The notes: generated by a model not told the origin, from the sequence alone. Positions 1 through 9,084 are shown, counted from the stretch's first letter. The stretch: 64,000 bases of DNA from Nocardia sp. BSTN01 (GCF_015354405.1 NZ_JADKYP010000003.1:62001-126000); one strand, 5' to 3'. Program-made: numbers and translations.

Positions 1-743
1 CGCTGCACGGTGACAACATCGCGTCGCGGTCGGAGAACACCCCGTTCTACGACGGTCCCTCCCTGATCGAGCACCTGGAGTCGGTGCCGGTCGATGCCGA
101 CAGCACCGGCCGTCATCAGGTGGGTCTGCGCTTCCCGGTCCAGTACGTGATCCGTCCGCGGACCGCGGAGTACCCGGACTATCGCGGATATGCGGGACAG
201 GTCGCCGCGGGCGTGGTCTCCAGGGGTGACGAGGTCGTGGTGCTGCCCTCCGGCATCCGGACCACGGTCGACCGCATCGACACCGCCGACGGCGAACTGC
301 CCTCCGCTCAGCCGGGTCGCAGTGTGACCCTGCTGCTCACCGACGAGGTCGACATCTCCCGCGGCGACACCATCGTCGCGGCCGCCGACGCGCCCGAACC
401 GATCGATTCGTTCGACGCCACCGTCTGCTGGCTCGGCGACAAGCCGCTGCGGCCCGGTGCCCGCCTGCTGCTCAAGCACGGCACGCGGACCACACAGGCC
501 ATCGTGGGCGCGCTGATCGAGCGGTTCGACGAGCAGAACCTGGCCGCCGACCCGAATCCGGAATCGCTGGCGCTCAACGATATCGGCCGCATCTCGGTAC
601 GCGTCGCGGAGCCGATCGCGGCCGACGACTACCGGGTCAACCGCTACACCGGCAGCTTCCTGCTCATCGACCCGGCGGGCGGTAACACCCTGGCCGCCGG
701 CCTGGTGGGCGACGTGCTGACCTCGGTCGAGGTCGGTAACTGA
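1..743 (+). CDS. cysN: Sulfate adenylyltransferase subunit 1 (CysN), 3' part
   Basis: The gene is cut by the left edge; the reading frame is open from base 3 and ends TGA at 741-743. The first codons read HGDNIASRSENTPFY and SLIEHLE, typical of CysN just after its GTPase domain, and the rest is the two translation-factor-like beta-barrel domains. CysN with CysD makes APS from ATP and sulfate, driven by GTP hydrolysis. The protein stops after the barrels (TSVEVGN), so there is no fused CysC (APS kinase) domain, unlike mycobacterial CysNC. The chelatase gene starts one base after the stop, so both are probably in one sulfate-assimilation operon whose beginning (cysD, cysH, sirA in relatives) lies outside the window. 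Confidence 0.93.
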   Translation, partial: LHGDNIASRSENTPFYDGPSLIEHLESVPVDADSTGRHQVGLRFPVQYVIRPRTAEYPDYRGYAGQVAAGVVSRGDEVVVLPSGIRTTVDRIDTADGELPSAQPGRSVTLLLTDEVDISRGDTIVAAADAPEPIDSFDATVCWLGDKPLRPGARLLLKHGTRTTQAIVGALIERFDEQNLAADPNPESLALNDIGRISVRVAEPIAADDYRVNRYTGSFLLIDPAGGNTLAAGLVGDVLTSVEVGN

Positions 744-744
744 G

Positions 745-1509
745 ATGAATTCGGCCGGTGGGGCATTCGGGAACGGGCGCGCCCCGGCATTCATCGCGGT
801 CGCACACGGGAGCCGTGATCCGCGGTCCGCGGCGACGATGTCGGCCGTGGTCACCGAGATCGCCGAACAGCGTCCTGATGTCGACGTACGACTGGCATTC
901 CTGGATCTGAACACCCCATCGGTGGAACAGGTCATCGATGCCGTTGCGGCACAGGGACATACCGAAGCCATCGTCGTTCCGTTGCTGCTGGGCAGCGCGT
1001 TTCACGCCCGGGTGGACCTGCCCGGCATGCTGGCGGCTGCCCGCCGGCGGCATCCGCTGCTGCGGATCACACAGGCCGATGTGCTCGGAACCGACGCACG
1101 ACTCGTGGCGGCGTTGCGGGATCGAGCGCTCGACGCGGGCGCCGATCGCGACGACGCCGGCCTCGGTATCGCGGTCGCGGCCGTCGGATCCTCGTCCGCC
1201 GCCGCGAACCGCATCACGGCCGAAGTCGCGGCGGCGCTCACGCACGACACCCGCTGGCGGTCCGCGATCTGCTTCGCGACCACCCAGCCATCGCTGGTCC
1301 GAGCGGTGTCGGATCTGCGCAGCCAGGGCGCCCGCCGGGTGATGGTCGCCCCTTGGTTCCTCGCCCCGGGATTGCTCATCGATCGGCTGGCCGACGCCGA
1401 ACCCGGCCTCGTGCACGCGCCCCCGATCGGGCCGCACCGGTTTCTCACGCAGGTCGCACTCGACCGTTATCACGCCGCCGGGCGACTGCCCCTGGAACTC
1501 TCGGCCTGA
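745..1509 (+). CDS. Sirohydrochlorin chelatase-like protein (CbiX/SirB family)
   Basis: 254 residues. The N-terminal motif AVAHGSRDPRS (about residues 18-28) is the metal-binding His signature of CbiX/SirB chelatases, and a second half-domain follows (APWFLAPGLLIDRL). The enzyme likely inserts Fe(II) into sirohydrochlorin to make siroheme, the cofactor of sulfite reductase. It starts at ATG 745, one base after the cysN stop, so translation is probably coupled. In M. tuberculosis a homologue (che1) follows sirA and cysH, which supports iron rather than cobalt insertion. The metal cannot be decided from sequence. Confidence 0.85.
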   Translation: MNSAGGAFGNGRAPAFIAVAHGSRDPRSAATMSAVVTEIAEQRPDVDVRLAFLDLNTPSVEQVIDAVAAQGHTEAIVVPLLLGSAFHARVDLPGMLAAARRRHPLLRITQADVLGTDARLVAALRDRALDAGADRDDAGLGIAVAAVGSSSAAANRITAEVAAALTHDTRWRSAICFATTQPSLVRAVSDLRSQGARRVMVAPWFLAPGLLIDRLADAEPGLVHAPPIGPHRFLTQVALDRYHAAGRLPLELSA

Positions 1510-1554
1510 TTCGGCCCGGCCTCGCGTCCGTCCTGCGGCTGCGGGCGCCGGGGC

Positions 1555-2343
1555 TCACCCCCCGAACCAGCGCTCCAGCACCAGGGCCGCCCCGTCCTCG
1601 CTGATATCGGCGGTCGTTTCGTCGGCGAGCTCGTGGACCGGGGGCACCGCATTCCCCATGGCGACGGAATGCCCTGCCCAGGTGAGCATTTCGATATCGT
1701 TGTACCCGTCGCCGATGGCCAGGGTCTGCTCCAGCGGGATGTCGAGCGCCAGGCGAAGTTGTTCCAGCGCCCAGCCTTTGGACACACCCTGTTTGGAGGC
1801 GACCAGCCACGGCTCGTCCTCGCCGTGCACCCAGCCGGCGCCGGGGAGATCGAGTTCGCCGACCGCGTCGATCATTTCGTCGAGGCTGCCGCCGGGCCAC
1901 CAGCCGTTCAGCCGCGTGGTGGGTTCCAGGCTCAACTCCGCATCGTCGACGAAGCGGAATTCGCCGAGCCGGAAACTGCCGGGGTAGTAGCCGGTGGCCC
2001 AGGTGCCCACGCCCACCTTCTCCACCGACAGCACCATGTCGGGCAGCAGGGCACGCAGTGTCGCGACCGCAGGCTCCGGATCGAAGGTGTGCACAGCCAG
2101 CGGCTCCCAGTTCGAAATGTCGACGTGCACAGCGCCGTTCGAGCACAGCGCCTGGCCCTCCTCGAGCCCCAGCTCCTCCATCACGAGCCGGGTGGCCAGC
2201 AGGGTGCGGCCGGTGGTGATCACCACGTGGGCGCCCGCGTCGACCGCGGCGCGCACCGCCGCACGCACCCGCGGGCTCATGGGTGCGCCCGCCTGCAGGA
2301 TGGTCCCGTCCACATCCAGGGCAATCAGTCGAGGACTGTTCAC
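1555..2343 (-). CDS. HAD-superfamily hydrolase, Cof-type (class IIB)
   Basis: 262 residues, GTG start. Motif I is DVDGT near residues 9-13 (LIALDVDGTIL), motif II lies in VITTGRT, and motif IV is IGDGYNDIEML, followed by AMGNA. This layout is typical of Cof-type IIB phosphatases acting on small phosphorylated metabolites; the substrate cannot be read. The gene is convergent with the chelatase and divergent from the SDR. A weak -10-like GACAAT lies 6 nt before the GTG, which fits a leaderless transcript but is not compelling. Confidence 0.85.
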   Translation of the reverse strand: MNSPRLIALDVDGTILQAGAPMSPRVRAAVRAAVDAGAHVVITTGRTLLATRLVMEELGLEEGQALCSNGAVHVDISNWEPLAVHTFDPEPAVATLRALLPDMVLSVEKVGVGTWATGYYPGSFRLGEFRFVDDAELSLEPTTRLNGWWPGGSLDEMIDAVGELDLPGAGWVHGEDEPWLVASKQGVSKGWALEQLRLALDIPLEQTLAIGDGYNDIEMLTWAGHSVAMGNAVPPVHELADETTADISEDGAALVLERWFGG

Positions 2344-2530
2344 CGAGTCATTGTCACCGATCGTGCATCTGCACTGACAGCCACGCCTCCGTTACCGGGC
2401 GGTATGCCGGTCCGGCCGCTGCATGACGTATCAACTACAAGTCCGAATGCCGCCAGCTTTACCGGCTCCGCGCGACTTGACTGACATCAGCCACGAGATC
2501 ACCTGGCAGACAACGGATATGGAGACGACA

Positions 2531-3292
2531 ATGGACAACCGGTTCGAATCGAAGGTCGTGCTGATCACCGGCGCCGGCAGCGGAATCGGCGCCGCCGTGG
2601 CCCGGCGCGTGGCGGCCGAGGGCGCCGCGGTGGTGCTGGGCTCCCGCGGTAAGGAGGCCGGGGACCGGATCGTCGCGGACATTCGCGCCGAGGGCGGCCG
2701 GGCCGTCTTCGTGCCGACCGATGTCACCGTGGCCGAGGACGTGGAGCGGCTCACCCGCACCGCGATCGACGAATTCGGGCGGCTGGACGCGGCATTCAAT
2801 AACGCCGGGGCGGTCAACTCCTTCGGGCCGGTGCAGGACATCGACGACAACGGCTGGCGCGCGGATCTGGAACTGAATCTCACCGGCGTGTACTTCGGCC
2901 TGCGATACCAGGTCCCGGCACTGCTGGCGTCCGGCGGCGGGGCGATCCTCAACAATGCCTCCAACCTCGGCGTGGTCGGCATGGCCTCGGTCGCGCCGTA
3001 CGTCGCGGCCAAACACGGCGTGGTCGGTCTGACCCGCGCGGTGGCACTGGAGACAGCCGCCGAGGGCGTGCGGGTCAACGCACTGGTCTCGGGCGCGGTG
3101 GATACTCCCGCATTCCGCTCGTCGATGGGTGCCACGCCCGAAGGCGAGGCGGCGGTCGCGGCGCTGCATCCCCTCGGCCGGATCGCCCGCGCGGAGGAGA
3201 TCGCATCTCTGTGCGCCTATCTCCTCTCCGACGAGGCGAGCTTCGTCACCGGCGCGGCGGTCACCGTCGACGGTGGTTTCACTGCCCGCTGA
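2531..3292 (+). CDS. Short-chain dehydrogenase/reductase (classical SDR)
   Basis: 253 residues. The Rossmann motif TGAGSGIG lies near residues 13-20, followed by NNAG and the catalytic Ser with YVAAK. The C-terminal VDGGF is typical of the 3-oxoacyl-ACP-reductase-like group. Acidic residues are absent after the second beta strand (LGSRGKEAG), suggesting NADP(H). Start chosen at ATG 2531 because GGAG lies 6 nt upstream (2521-2524); an in-frame ATG at 2519 lacks a ribosome binding site. Substrate unknown. It runs convergently into the WYL regulator gene, 9 bp away. Confidence 0.88.
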   Translation: MDNRFESKVVLITGAGSGIGAAVARRVAAEGAAVVLGSRGKEAGDRIVADIRAEGGRAVFVPTDVTVAEDVERLTRTAIDEFGRLDAAFNNAGAVNSFGPVQDIDDNGWRADLELNLTGVYFGLRYQVPALLASGGGAILNNASNLGVVGMASVAPYVAAKHGVVGLTRAVALETAAEGVRVNALVSGAVDTPAFRSSMGATPEGEAAVAALHPLGRIARAEEIASLCAYLLSDEASFVTGAAVTVDGGFTAR

Positions 3293-3301
3293 GCCCTCGG
3301 A

Positions 3302-4234
3302 TCAGCGATAGAGCGCGGTGAGTTCGGCCGCCAGCGCGGCCAGCTCGCGCCGAATCGATTCGGGGGCAACGACTTCGAGGCGTCCTCCGAATCCGGCGAG
3401 CTGTTCGGCGATCGCGCGCGGCAGGTGGGCGCTGATCCGCAGCCGCACCCGGCCGTCGTCGACCGGACCGTCCTCGACACAGTGCCGGCCCAGCCGATCA
3501 CGCAGGACCGGCACGATCGCGGTATCGGCGTGCACGATCGCCGACACGTCGCCGCGGCGGCGTTCCATCCGCTCGACGGTTTCCGACCACGCCTGCGCCA
3601 GATCGAAATCCGCCGGGACGACGGTGACGCCGTCCTCGACGGTCACCTCGCTCATGCGATCGACCCGATAGGTCCGGCGCCCGCGGTCGGTTCCGGCTAT
3701 CAGATACCACACCGCGTCCTTGTCGACGACGCCCCACGGCTCGACGACACGTTCGCGACCGGCCGGACCGTAGCGAAAGCGGACAGGTCGTCGCCGGGTG
3801 ACGGCCTGCTGCAGCACCGCGACCTCCGCCGGTTCGGAGTGTGGCTGCCGGCCCCAGCCCACCGGATCGATCAGCGTCGCCGCGGAGGCTGCCAACGCCT
3901 CCTCGCGAAACGTCTCCGGCAAGGCCCGCACCAATTTTCGCAGCGCCGAGCGGGTGGCCGGCGAGCCCGAGGCGGCCGGACCGAGCAGCAGGAACAGCGC
4001 CCGCGCCTCGTCGGCCTTCATTCCGCTGAGATCGGTCCGGGCGCCGCCGACCAGCGCCCAGCCCCCGCCGCGACCGGGCTGCGGATAGACCGGAACCCCG
4101 GCCGACGACAGCGCCTCGAGGTCGCGGCGCGCGGTCGCCACGGAAACCTCGAGTTCCCTGGCGACCTCGGCGGCGGTCACCCGGCCCCTCGCCTGCATCA
4201 GGAGCAGCGTGGCAATCAGACGGTCGGCGCGCAT
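3302..4234 (-). CDS. DeoR-type HTH / WYL-domain transcriptional regulator
   Basis: 310 residues. The N-terminal winged helix (RADRLIATLLLMQARGRVTA, then VARELEVSVATARRDLEAL) is followed by a WYL domain (RFRYGPAGRERVVEPWGVVDKDAVWYLIAG) and a C-terminal WCX region. WYL domains usually sense ligands or nucleic acid. The ATG at 4234 was chosen because the HTH begins there. The gene is divergent from the VOC gene across an 89-bp gap containing a perfect inverted repeat (4253-4277). That repeat lies 19-43 bp upstream of this start, where it would cover the -35 region, so autoregulation and control of the VOC gene are likely. Confidence 0.88.
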   Translation of the reverse strand: MRADRLIATLLLMQARGRVTAAEVARELEVSVATARRDLEALSSAGVPVYPQPGRGGGWALVGGARTDLSGMKADEARALFLLLGPAASGSPATRSALRKLVRALPETFREEALAASAATLIDPVGWGRQPHSEPAEVAVLQQAVTRRRPVRFRYGPAGRERVVEPWGVVDKDAVWYLIAGTDRGRRTYRVDRMSEVTVEDGVTVVPADFDLAQAWSETVERMERRRGDVSAIVHADTAIVPVLRDRLGRHCVEDGPVDDGRVRLRISAHLPRAIAEQLAGFGGRLEVVAPESIRRELAALAAELTALYR

Positions 4235-4252
4235 ACGGCGATTCTGCCGAAC

Positions 4253-4277
4253 AAAGTGCTCATTCGGTGAGCACTTT
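4253..4277. promoter_or_regulatory. Perfect inverted repeat, probable WYL-regulator operator
   Basis: Arms AAAGTGCTC (4253-4261) and GAGCACTTT (4269-4277) are exact reverse complements separated by the 7-bp spacer ATTCGGT. It lies between the divergent WYL regulator and VOC genes and is the only strong dyad in that gap. The VOC gene starts 47 bp to its right. Confidence 0.7.
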
Positions 4278-4323
4278 GAGCGCGAAGATCCTAGGAGACA
4301 CCGCAACGACCGAGGAGAGACCG

Positions 4324-4722
4324 ATGCTGCGAGGAATGACGACCGTGTCCTACTACGCCGACGACCTGGACGCCGCCAAGCGCTGGTACAGCGAATTGCT
4401 GGATACCGCACCGTATTTCGAAGTGCCGGGTTATATCGAGTTCCGCATCGGGGACTACCGGCAGGAACTCGGCATCATCGACCGCCGCTACTGCCCGGAC
4501 CCCGCCCACCGGACCGGTGGCGCGCTGCTGTACTGGCATGTCGACGATCTGGACGCGTCCCTGCGGCGGCTCCGGGAACTCGGCGCCGCCGAACACCAGC
4601 CCGTCACCGAACGCGGTCCGGGCTTCGTCACGGCCTCGGTGGTCGACCCGTTCGGCAACCTGCTCGGCATCATGTCCAACCAGCACTACCTCGACGTCCT
4701 GGATCAGCGCCCGGCATCGTAG
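4324..4722 (+). CDS. VOC-superfamily (glyoxalase/bleomycin-resistance-like) protein
   Basis: 132 residues, one VOC unit with two beta-alpha-beta-beta-beta modules (MTTVSYYADDLDAAKRWYSE; LLYWHVDDLDASLRRLRELG; VVDPFGNLLGIM). Typical members bind a metal or small ligands, and the specific reaction is unknown. Start at ATG 4324, preceded by GAGGAG at 4312-4317. It is divergent from the WYL regulator and probably its target. It could act on a reactive or toxic small molecule that the regulator senses; this is inference. Confidence 0.85.
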   Translation: MLRGMTTVSYYADDLDAAKRWYSELLDTAPYFEVPGYIEFRIGDYRQELGIIDRRYCPDPAHRTGGALLYWHVDDLDASLRRLRELGAAEHQPVTERGPGFVTASVVDPFGNLLGIMSNQHYLDVLDQRPAS

Positions 4723-4766
4723 CCACCGGCCCGGCATCGGCGGGCGAACCCCGTCGGCGCATTGGG

Positions 4767-7085
4767 TCAGTGGCCGAAACCGCCGGCGTGGAAGCCGCCG
4801 CCGAGACCACCGCCCAGTCCACCACCGTGGAAGCCGCCGCCGGGGGTGGCACCCAGGCCGGGGTGGCTCGGCGCGACGACGCCGGGACGGACGGGGGCCG
4901 CCGGGGCGGGGTTGGTCGCGCCGGGGCGGGTCGCGCCGCCGGGAGGTGTGGCCGTGCCGGCCCCGGGCCCCGGGGTGCGGGCCGTTCCCGCGCCGGGGAC
5001 GGTATCGGAAGGCACTGTGCCAGGGCTCGATTGGGCCCCTCCGGCCGGCGCGGAATCGGTGCCGCCACCCACGGGAGCCGACGAACCGGGCTTCGCGTGG
5101 TCCCCCGCCGTACTGTTCGGGTTCGTGCCGTCGCCGGGCGTTCCCGTACCACCGGGGTTCGTTCCGGTGTCGGAGTTCGTGGCGTCACCGGAGTGTGCCG
5201 CGCCCGAGTTCGCGCCTCCCGAGTGCTGAGTATCGGAGTTTTCCGCAGCCGAGTTCTCTGCGCCCGAACTCTCGGTGCCCGCGCTTTCTGCGCCCGAATT
5301 GTGCGTACCACCGGAGTTCGCGGAGTCGCCGTGCGGCCCATGCGATTCGGCGCTGGTCGAACCCGAGCCGTTCGACGACGTACTCGAACCTGCGGCCGGA
5401 TTCGAGTCGGCGTCCGACGTCGCACCCGAGCCCGCACCGCTGTCGGCGGTGCCGCCCGAGTGGCCCGATCCCGGAGTGGATGCGGCATCACCGGAATGCG
5501 AATCTCCCGGCGTCGCACCGGTAGTCGCGGTCGTGTCGCCGATGGGCGCGGGGTTCGTACCGGGCGCGGGCGTGATCGAACCGTCCGGTGTGCCGACGGG
5601 TTTCGGCGCCGGGTTCCCGGACTTCGACGAGTCCCCGTATGTGGAGCCGCCGCCGGGCGGGGTGCCCTGGTCACCGGATTCAGGCTGACCGGGATGTCCC
5701 GCGCCGGGCAGGTTACGGGCCGCGGCGCCGGCGGCCAGGAGCGCCGCCGCACCCGAGTTCACGAACGGCATGGGGTTGGTGAAACGCGCCGGGTCGGAGT
5801 AGGTCCTCGCGCGCGGCGGCACGCAGGGTGTCACGGCACCGTAGTCGCGCAGCGCGTTCTCCACCCGATCGGTCATGGTGCGCGAAAAGTCGTGCGCCGC
5901 ACCGGCGTAGCCGCGCAAACCGGACAGCGAGGTACCCATCAGCGTGTCGGCGCGGGCCGCCAGCGCCGCGAATCCGGCGCCGAATCCCGGGGTCTGCGGC
6001 AGCTCACCGACCTGCTCGCGCAACGCGTCCGCCGGACCGGCGAGCGCGGGGGCGAATTCCATGATCGGGCCGTCGGTCCCGAGCGGGCCACCGCCGATCA
6101 TGGTCGCCGCCGACATCGCCAGTGCGGAGACGACCGCGGCCGAGGACACGACCGCGGCACCCCGGGCATACCGCCCGACAGTGCTGTTGCTCACGGCGAA
6201 CCGGGCCGAGGCGATGGCGGCACCGGTCGCGACCGTATGCGCCGGATCCGGCGGGACGATCACGGGAGGTCCCAATTCGGCCAGCACCTCCGCGACCTCG
6301 ACCGGCCGCGCGGCGCCGCCGACGAGCAACACGCGGTCGATGTCGTCGATGCTCACCCGCGCACTCTTCAGGCAATCGCGCACCACCCGAAGGGAATTGC
6401 GCACATGCCACGTGCGCAGGCGGCGGGTGTCCTCGGCCGGCACCACCTTCGACACCGGGGCCGGCACGTCCGGAGCCAGCGTCCGCGCGTAGCGCGCCAG
6501 GACGGCGCCCAGCGGCCGGCCGCCGTAGACATCGGATCGCAGCGCCGAGCCGAGCACCCCGCGCTGATTCCATTCCGCCTCGGTCCGGACCACCGCGACG
6601 TCCAGACTGTTGGCGCCGAGATCGTAGACGAGCGTGGAACTGCTTGTGCTGACGCCGTATTCGTCGTCGAGCCATTCCACGGCGGCCACCGGTTCGGGCA
6701 TCAGAATCACATCGAAGGCGCCACAGCCATGCAGCGCGTACTGCAGCGAGGCGATCTGCCGGTCGGTGTAGCAGGCGGGATAGGTGAGAACCGGCCCGGC
6801 CTCCGGATCGCTGGCGTCGATCAGGCAGGTGGCCACCGCGGCGACCAGATCGGCCGAGGATCGGATCCGGCCGCCCAGCGTCACCGGCTCGCGCGTGCGG
6901 GTGAGGTCGGCGAAATCCGTGACTACCGGCGCGAATCGAGGCACTCCCCCGACCCGCACCGCTCCGGATCGGTCGACGGTGACCACCGTGCGGCGCACGC
7001 GGACCGCCGGACGGTCGCGATCACCGGCAGTGGCCGCCCACACGGAATTCACTGTGCCGATGCTCATGCCGAAGCCAACCGTCAT
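4767..7085 (-). CDS. Hsp70-like actin-fold membrane protein with long Ser/Gly/Pro-rich tail
   Basis: 772 residues. Residues 1 to about 300 are an Hsp70-type ATPase fold: phosphate-1 loop GFGMSIGTVNSV (5-15), phosphate-2 VYDLGANSLDVAVV (about 153-166), adenosine motif VLLVGGAARPVEV (about 252-264). A transmembrane helix follows (about 309-331, AAVVSSAAVVSALAMSAATM), then a tail of some 440 residues of Ser, Gly, Thr, Pro and Ala with short NSG/ESSG/HSGG repeats (DNA roughly 5150-5480). No substrate-binding domain is present. The Asp of the canonical DLGTTNS loop is Ser here, so ATP hydrolysis is doubtful. Start ATG 7085 was set by comparison with the paralogue at 12341-13537. The tail is presumably exported. 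No known function; an envelope-stress or anchoring role is only inferred. Confidence 0.8.
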   Translation of the reverse strand: MTVGFGMSIGTVNSVWAATAGDRDRPAVRVRRTVVTVDRSGAVRVGGVPRFAPVVTDFADLTRTREPVTLGGRIRSSADLVAAVATCLIDASDPEAGPVLTYPACYTDRQIASLQYALHGCGAFDVILMPEPVAAVEWLDDEYGVSTSSSTLVYDLGANSLDVAVVRTEAEWNQRGVLGSALRSDVYGGRPLGAVLARYARTLAPDVPAPVSKVVPAEDTRRLRTWHVRNSLRVVRDCLKSARVSIDDIDRVLLVGGAARPVEVAEVLAELGPPVIVPPDPAHTVATGAAIASARFAVSNSTVGRYARGAAVVSSAAVVSALAMSAATMIGGGPLGTDGPIMEFAPALAGPADALREQVGELPQTPGFGAGFAALAARADTLMGTSLSGLRGYAGAAHDFSRTMTDRVENALRDYGAVTPCVPPRARTYSDPARFTNPMPFVNSGAAALLAAGAAARNLPGAGHPGQPESGDQGTPPGGGSTYGDSSKSGNPAPKPVGTPDGSITPAPGTNPAPIGDTTATTGATPGDSHSGDAASTPGSGHSGGTADSGAGSGATSDADSNPAAGSSTSSNGSGSTSAESHGPHGDSANSGGTHNSGAESAGTESSGAENSAAENSDTQHSGGANSGAAHSGDATNSDTGTNPGGTGTPGDGTNPNSTAGDHAKPGSSAPVGGGTDSAPAGGAQSSPGTVPSDTVPGAGTARTPGPGAGTATPPGGATRPGATNPAPAAPVRPGVVAPSHPGLGATPGGGFHGGGLGGGLGGGFHAGGFGH

Positions 7086-7441
7086 TGCCATCCCGTCAAC
7101 GCACCGAGACCACGGCCCCAGTGGTTCAACCATGTGGTCGCGGTCGTTTACCAAATAGCGAACACAGGTTAGCTGGTCGGTCTCGATCACGGAAACCGAA
7201 TGGGCGGAAAAGCTTTCACACTCGCCGGTCGATCGCGCAAAAGACCTGATAGACCCTGGTGGACACCAAGATCGGAAGACTGAATTCAGCTACCGCAGGA
7301 GAATAGCTGGCAAAACTGGCCATTTCACAGTTGATCCCACGGAATACCGACCGGTTTTCTATGGAATTGCGGCAATGACATTCACGAGACCGAATTCGAG
7401 GTGGTCATGCCGAATGACTGGATGGTTGCCGACACGACAAT
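7086..7441. other. Non-coding gap upstream of the first Hsp70-like gene
   Basis: About 355 bp, noticeably more AT-rich than its surroundings, between the Hsp70-like start and the fprB terminator. It must hold the Hsp70-like promoter. No open frame with codon bias, no clear -35/-10 pair and no strong dyad was seen. Confidence 0.5.
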
Positions 7442-7467
7442 CGCCCCGATCCGTACGGATCGGGGCG
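7442..7467 (-). terminator. 26-bp perfect palindrome after fprB, probable terminator
   Basis: CGCCCCGATCCG joined through TA to CGGATCGGGGCG gives a perfect 26-bp palindrome starting 20 bp after the fprB stop. As RNA it folds into a GC-rich hairpin with a GUAC loop. No run of U follows on the minus strand, so it is a hairpin-only terminator or, less likely, a protein site. Confidence 0.55.
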
Positions 7468-7486
7468 GTGGGTCGAGATATCCGGC

Positions 7487-9070
7487 TCAGGAGCGAGCGA
7501 GCAGCTTGCGCTTCCACCACGGCTGGGCCGTGGCGCCGCCGCGCACCGCATCGGGGCGGCGGCGCTGGACCAGCCGATCGAAATCGGTGGCGTCGGCGGT
7601 GGGCCGGCGCAGACGGCCGGCGTTGAAGTCGTCGACCAGCTGCCGCACCGTCTGCTGTGCGCAGGACTTGTTGGTGCCGATGAAGCCGGTCGGGCCGCGC
7701 TTGATCCAACCGGTCACGTAGGTTCCCGGAACCACCGCGCCGTCGGCGGATTCGAGCACCCGGCCGTCGGCGTTCGGGATGACACCGGCGCGCTCGTCGA
7801 ACGGCACCCCCGGCACGGCCACGCCGCGGTAACCCACCGAGGCGAGAACCAGTGCGGTGTCCAGTGTCTCGGTCTCCTCCGTCGCGACGGCCCGGGTGAC
7901 ACCGGCCTCGTCGGTGACGAGTTCGTTGCGCACCAGCTCGATTCCGGTCACCCGGTCGGTGCCGACCAGCGCCACCGGCGAGGACAGATAGCGGAAGACG
8001 ATGCGCTTGCGCGCGCCCACCGGACGGTCGGCCACGCTGCGCAGCAACCTCAGCTTCTGATCGACCTTCTGCGGCAGGTCCGGAGTCGAATCCGGCACAT
8101 CACCTTCCACGACGATGTCGAGATCGGAGCCGAGCAGCCCCACGAATTCGGGGACGGTGAAGGCGGATTCGGCGGGGCCGCGGCGACCCACGATCACCAC
8201 TTCCTCGATCTTGCTGTGCCGCAGCGCCTCCAGCGCCGGCGGCGACACCTCGGTGGCATCGAGCAATTCGGGATCCATGGTGAGAATCCGGGCCACGTCG
8301 AGCGCCACATTGCCGTTGCCGACGATCACCGCGCGCCGCTGCGACAGATCGAAACTGCGCTGCGCGTAGTCGGGATGGCCGTTGTACCACGCCACGAACT
8401 CGGTCGCGGACAGGCTGCCGGGCAGGCCCTCGCCGGGAATGCCGAGCTTGCGGTCGGAGGAGGCGCCCACGGCGTAGATCACCGCGTCGAAGTGATCCAG
8501 CAGTTCGGCGTGCGAGATATCGTCGCCCACCGCCACATTCAGGTACGACCCGAATCCGGGCTGCGCGGAGATCACATCGAACAACCGGCTCACCTGCCGG
8601 GTCCGGGTGTGGTCGGGTGCGACACCGTGGCGGGCCAGGCCGTAGGGCACCGGCAGCCGGTCGAACACCGTCACCGTCACGTCCGGCTGGGTGAGCAGTT
8701 CGTCGGCGGCATACATCGCCGAGGGGCCCGAACCCACGATCGCGACGCGCATCGCGCCCCGCTCGGTGTCGACCTCGGCAGGGGGGACCGGCTTGGCCAA
8801 CAGGGGACGCGGGCGGGCCTGCCGATAGAAATCGGCGTTGATCTCGATGAACGGCTTCTGCTCCGCGGTGAGCTTCTTCGAGGAGGTGATGGCGTCCACC
8901 GGGCAGGCCGTGGCACACGCCCCGCAGTCCACGCATGCCGCGGGGTCGACGTACAACATCTCCGCCGTCAGAAAATCCGGTTCGTCGGGCGTGGGATGAA
9001 TGCAATTGACCGGGCACGCGTAGACGCAGGAGGCGTCGCTGCAGCACGACTGGGTGACTACATACGGCAC
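7487..9070 (-). CDS. fprB: Ferredoxin-fused ferredoxin-NADP+ reductase (FprB)
   Basis: 527 residues. The N-terminal 8Fe-type ferredoxin domain (CVYACPVNCIH and CVDCGACATACPV, with extra Cys near residues 8-12) is followed by an adrenodoxin-reductase-like domain: FAD site VAIVGSGPSAMYAADEL and NADPH site IVGNGNVALDVARIL. It moves electrons between NADPH and iron-sulfur partners. Start is GTG 9070, with AAGGG just upstream overlapping the end of the preceding diiron oxygenase gene (14-bp gap), so the two are one operon and FprB may be that enzyme's reductant. The same pair is adjacent in M. tuberculosis (Rv0885-fprB). Confidence 0.93.
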   Translation of the reverse strand: MPYVVTQSCCSDASCVYACPVNCIHPTPDEPDFLTAEMLYVDPAACVDCGACATACPVDAITSSKKLTAEQKPFIEINADFYRQARPRPLLAKPVPPAEVDTERGAMRVAIVGSGPSAMYAADELLTQPDVTVTVFDRLPVPYGLARHGVAPDHTRTRQVSRLFDVISAQPGFGSYLNVAVGDDISHAELLDHFDAVIYAVGASSDRKLGIPGEGLPGSLSATEFVAWYNGHPDYAQRSFDLSQRRAVIVGNGNVALDVARILTMDPELLDATEVSPPALEALRHSKIEEVVIVGRRGPAESAFTVPEFVGLLGSDLDIVVEGDVPDSTPDLPQKVDQKLRLLRSVADRPVGARKRIVFRYLSSPVALVGTDRVTGIELVRNELVTDEAGVTRAVATEETETLDTALVLASVGYRGVAVPGVPFDERAGVIPNADGRVLESADGAVVPGTYVTGWIKRGPTGFIGTNKSCAQQTVRQLVDDFNAGRLRRPTADATDFDRLVQRRRPDAVRGGATAQPWWKRKLLARS

Positions 9071-9084
9071 TGTATGGCTACCCT

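Noticed and set aside
5150-5480. Repeat array resembling a CRISPR or minisatellite
   Set aside because: Repeats are in-frame Ser/Gly/Glu codons of the Hsp70-like tail with irregular unit lengths and no spacers.
4209-7172. Very long open frame on the plus strand opposite the Hsp70-like gene
   Set aside because: Arg/Gly/Ala-rich shadow of the third-codon GC bias; the minus-strand frame encodes recognisable Hsp70 motifs.
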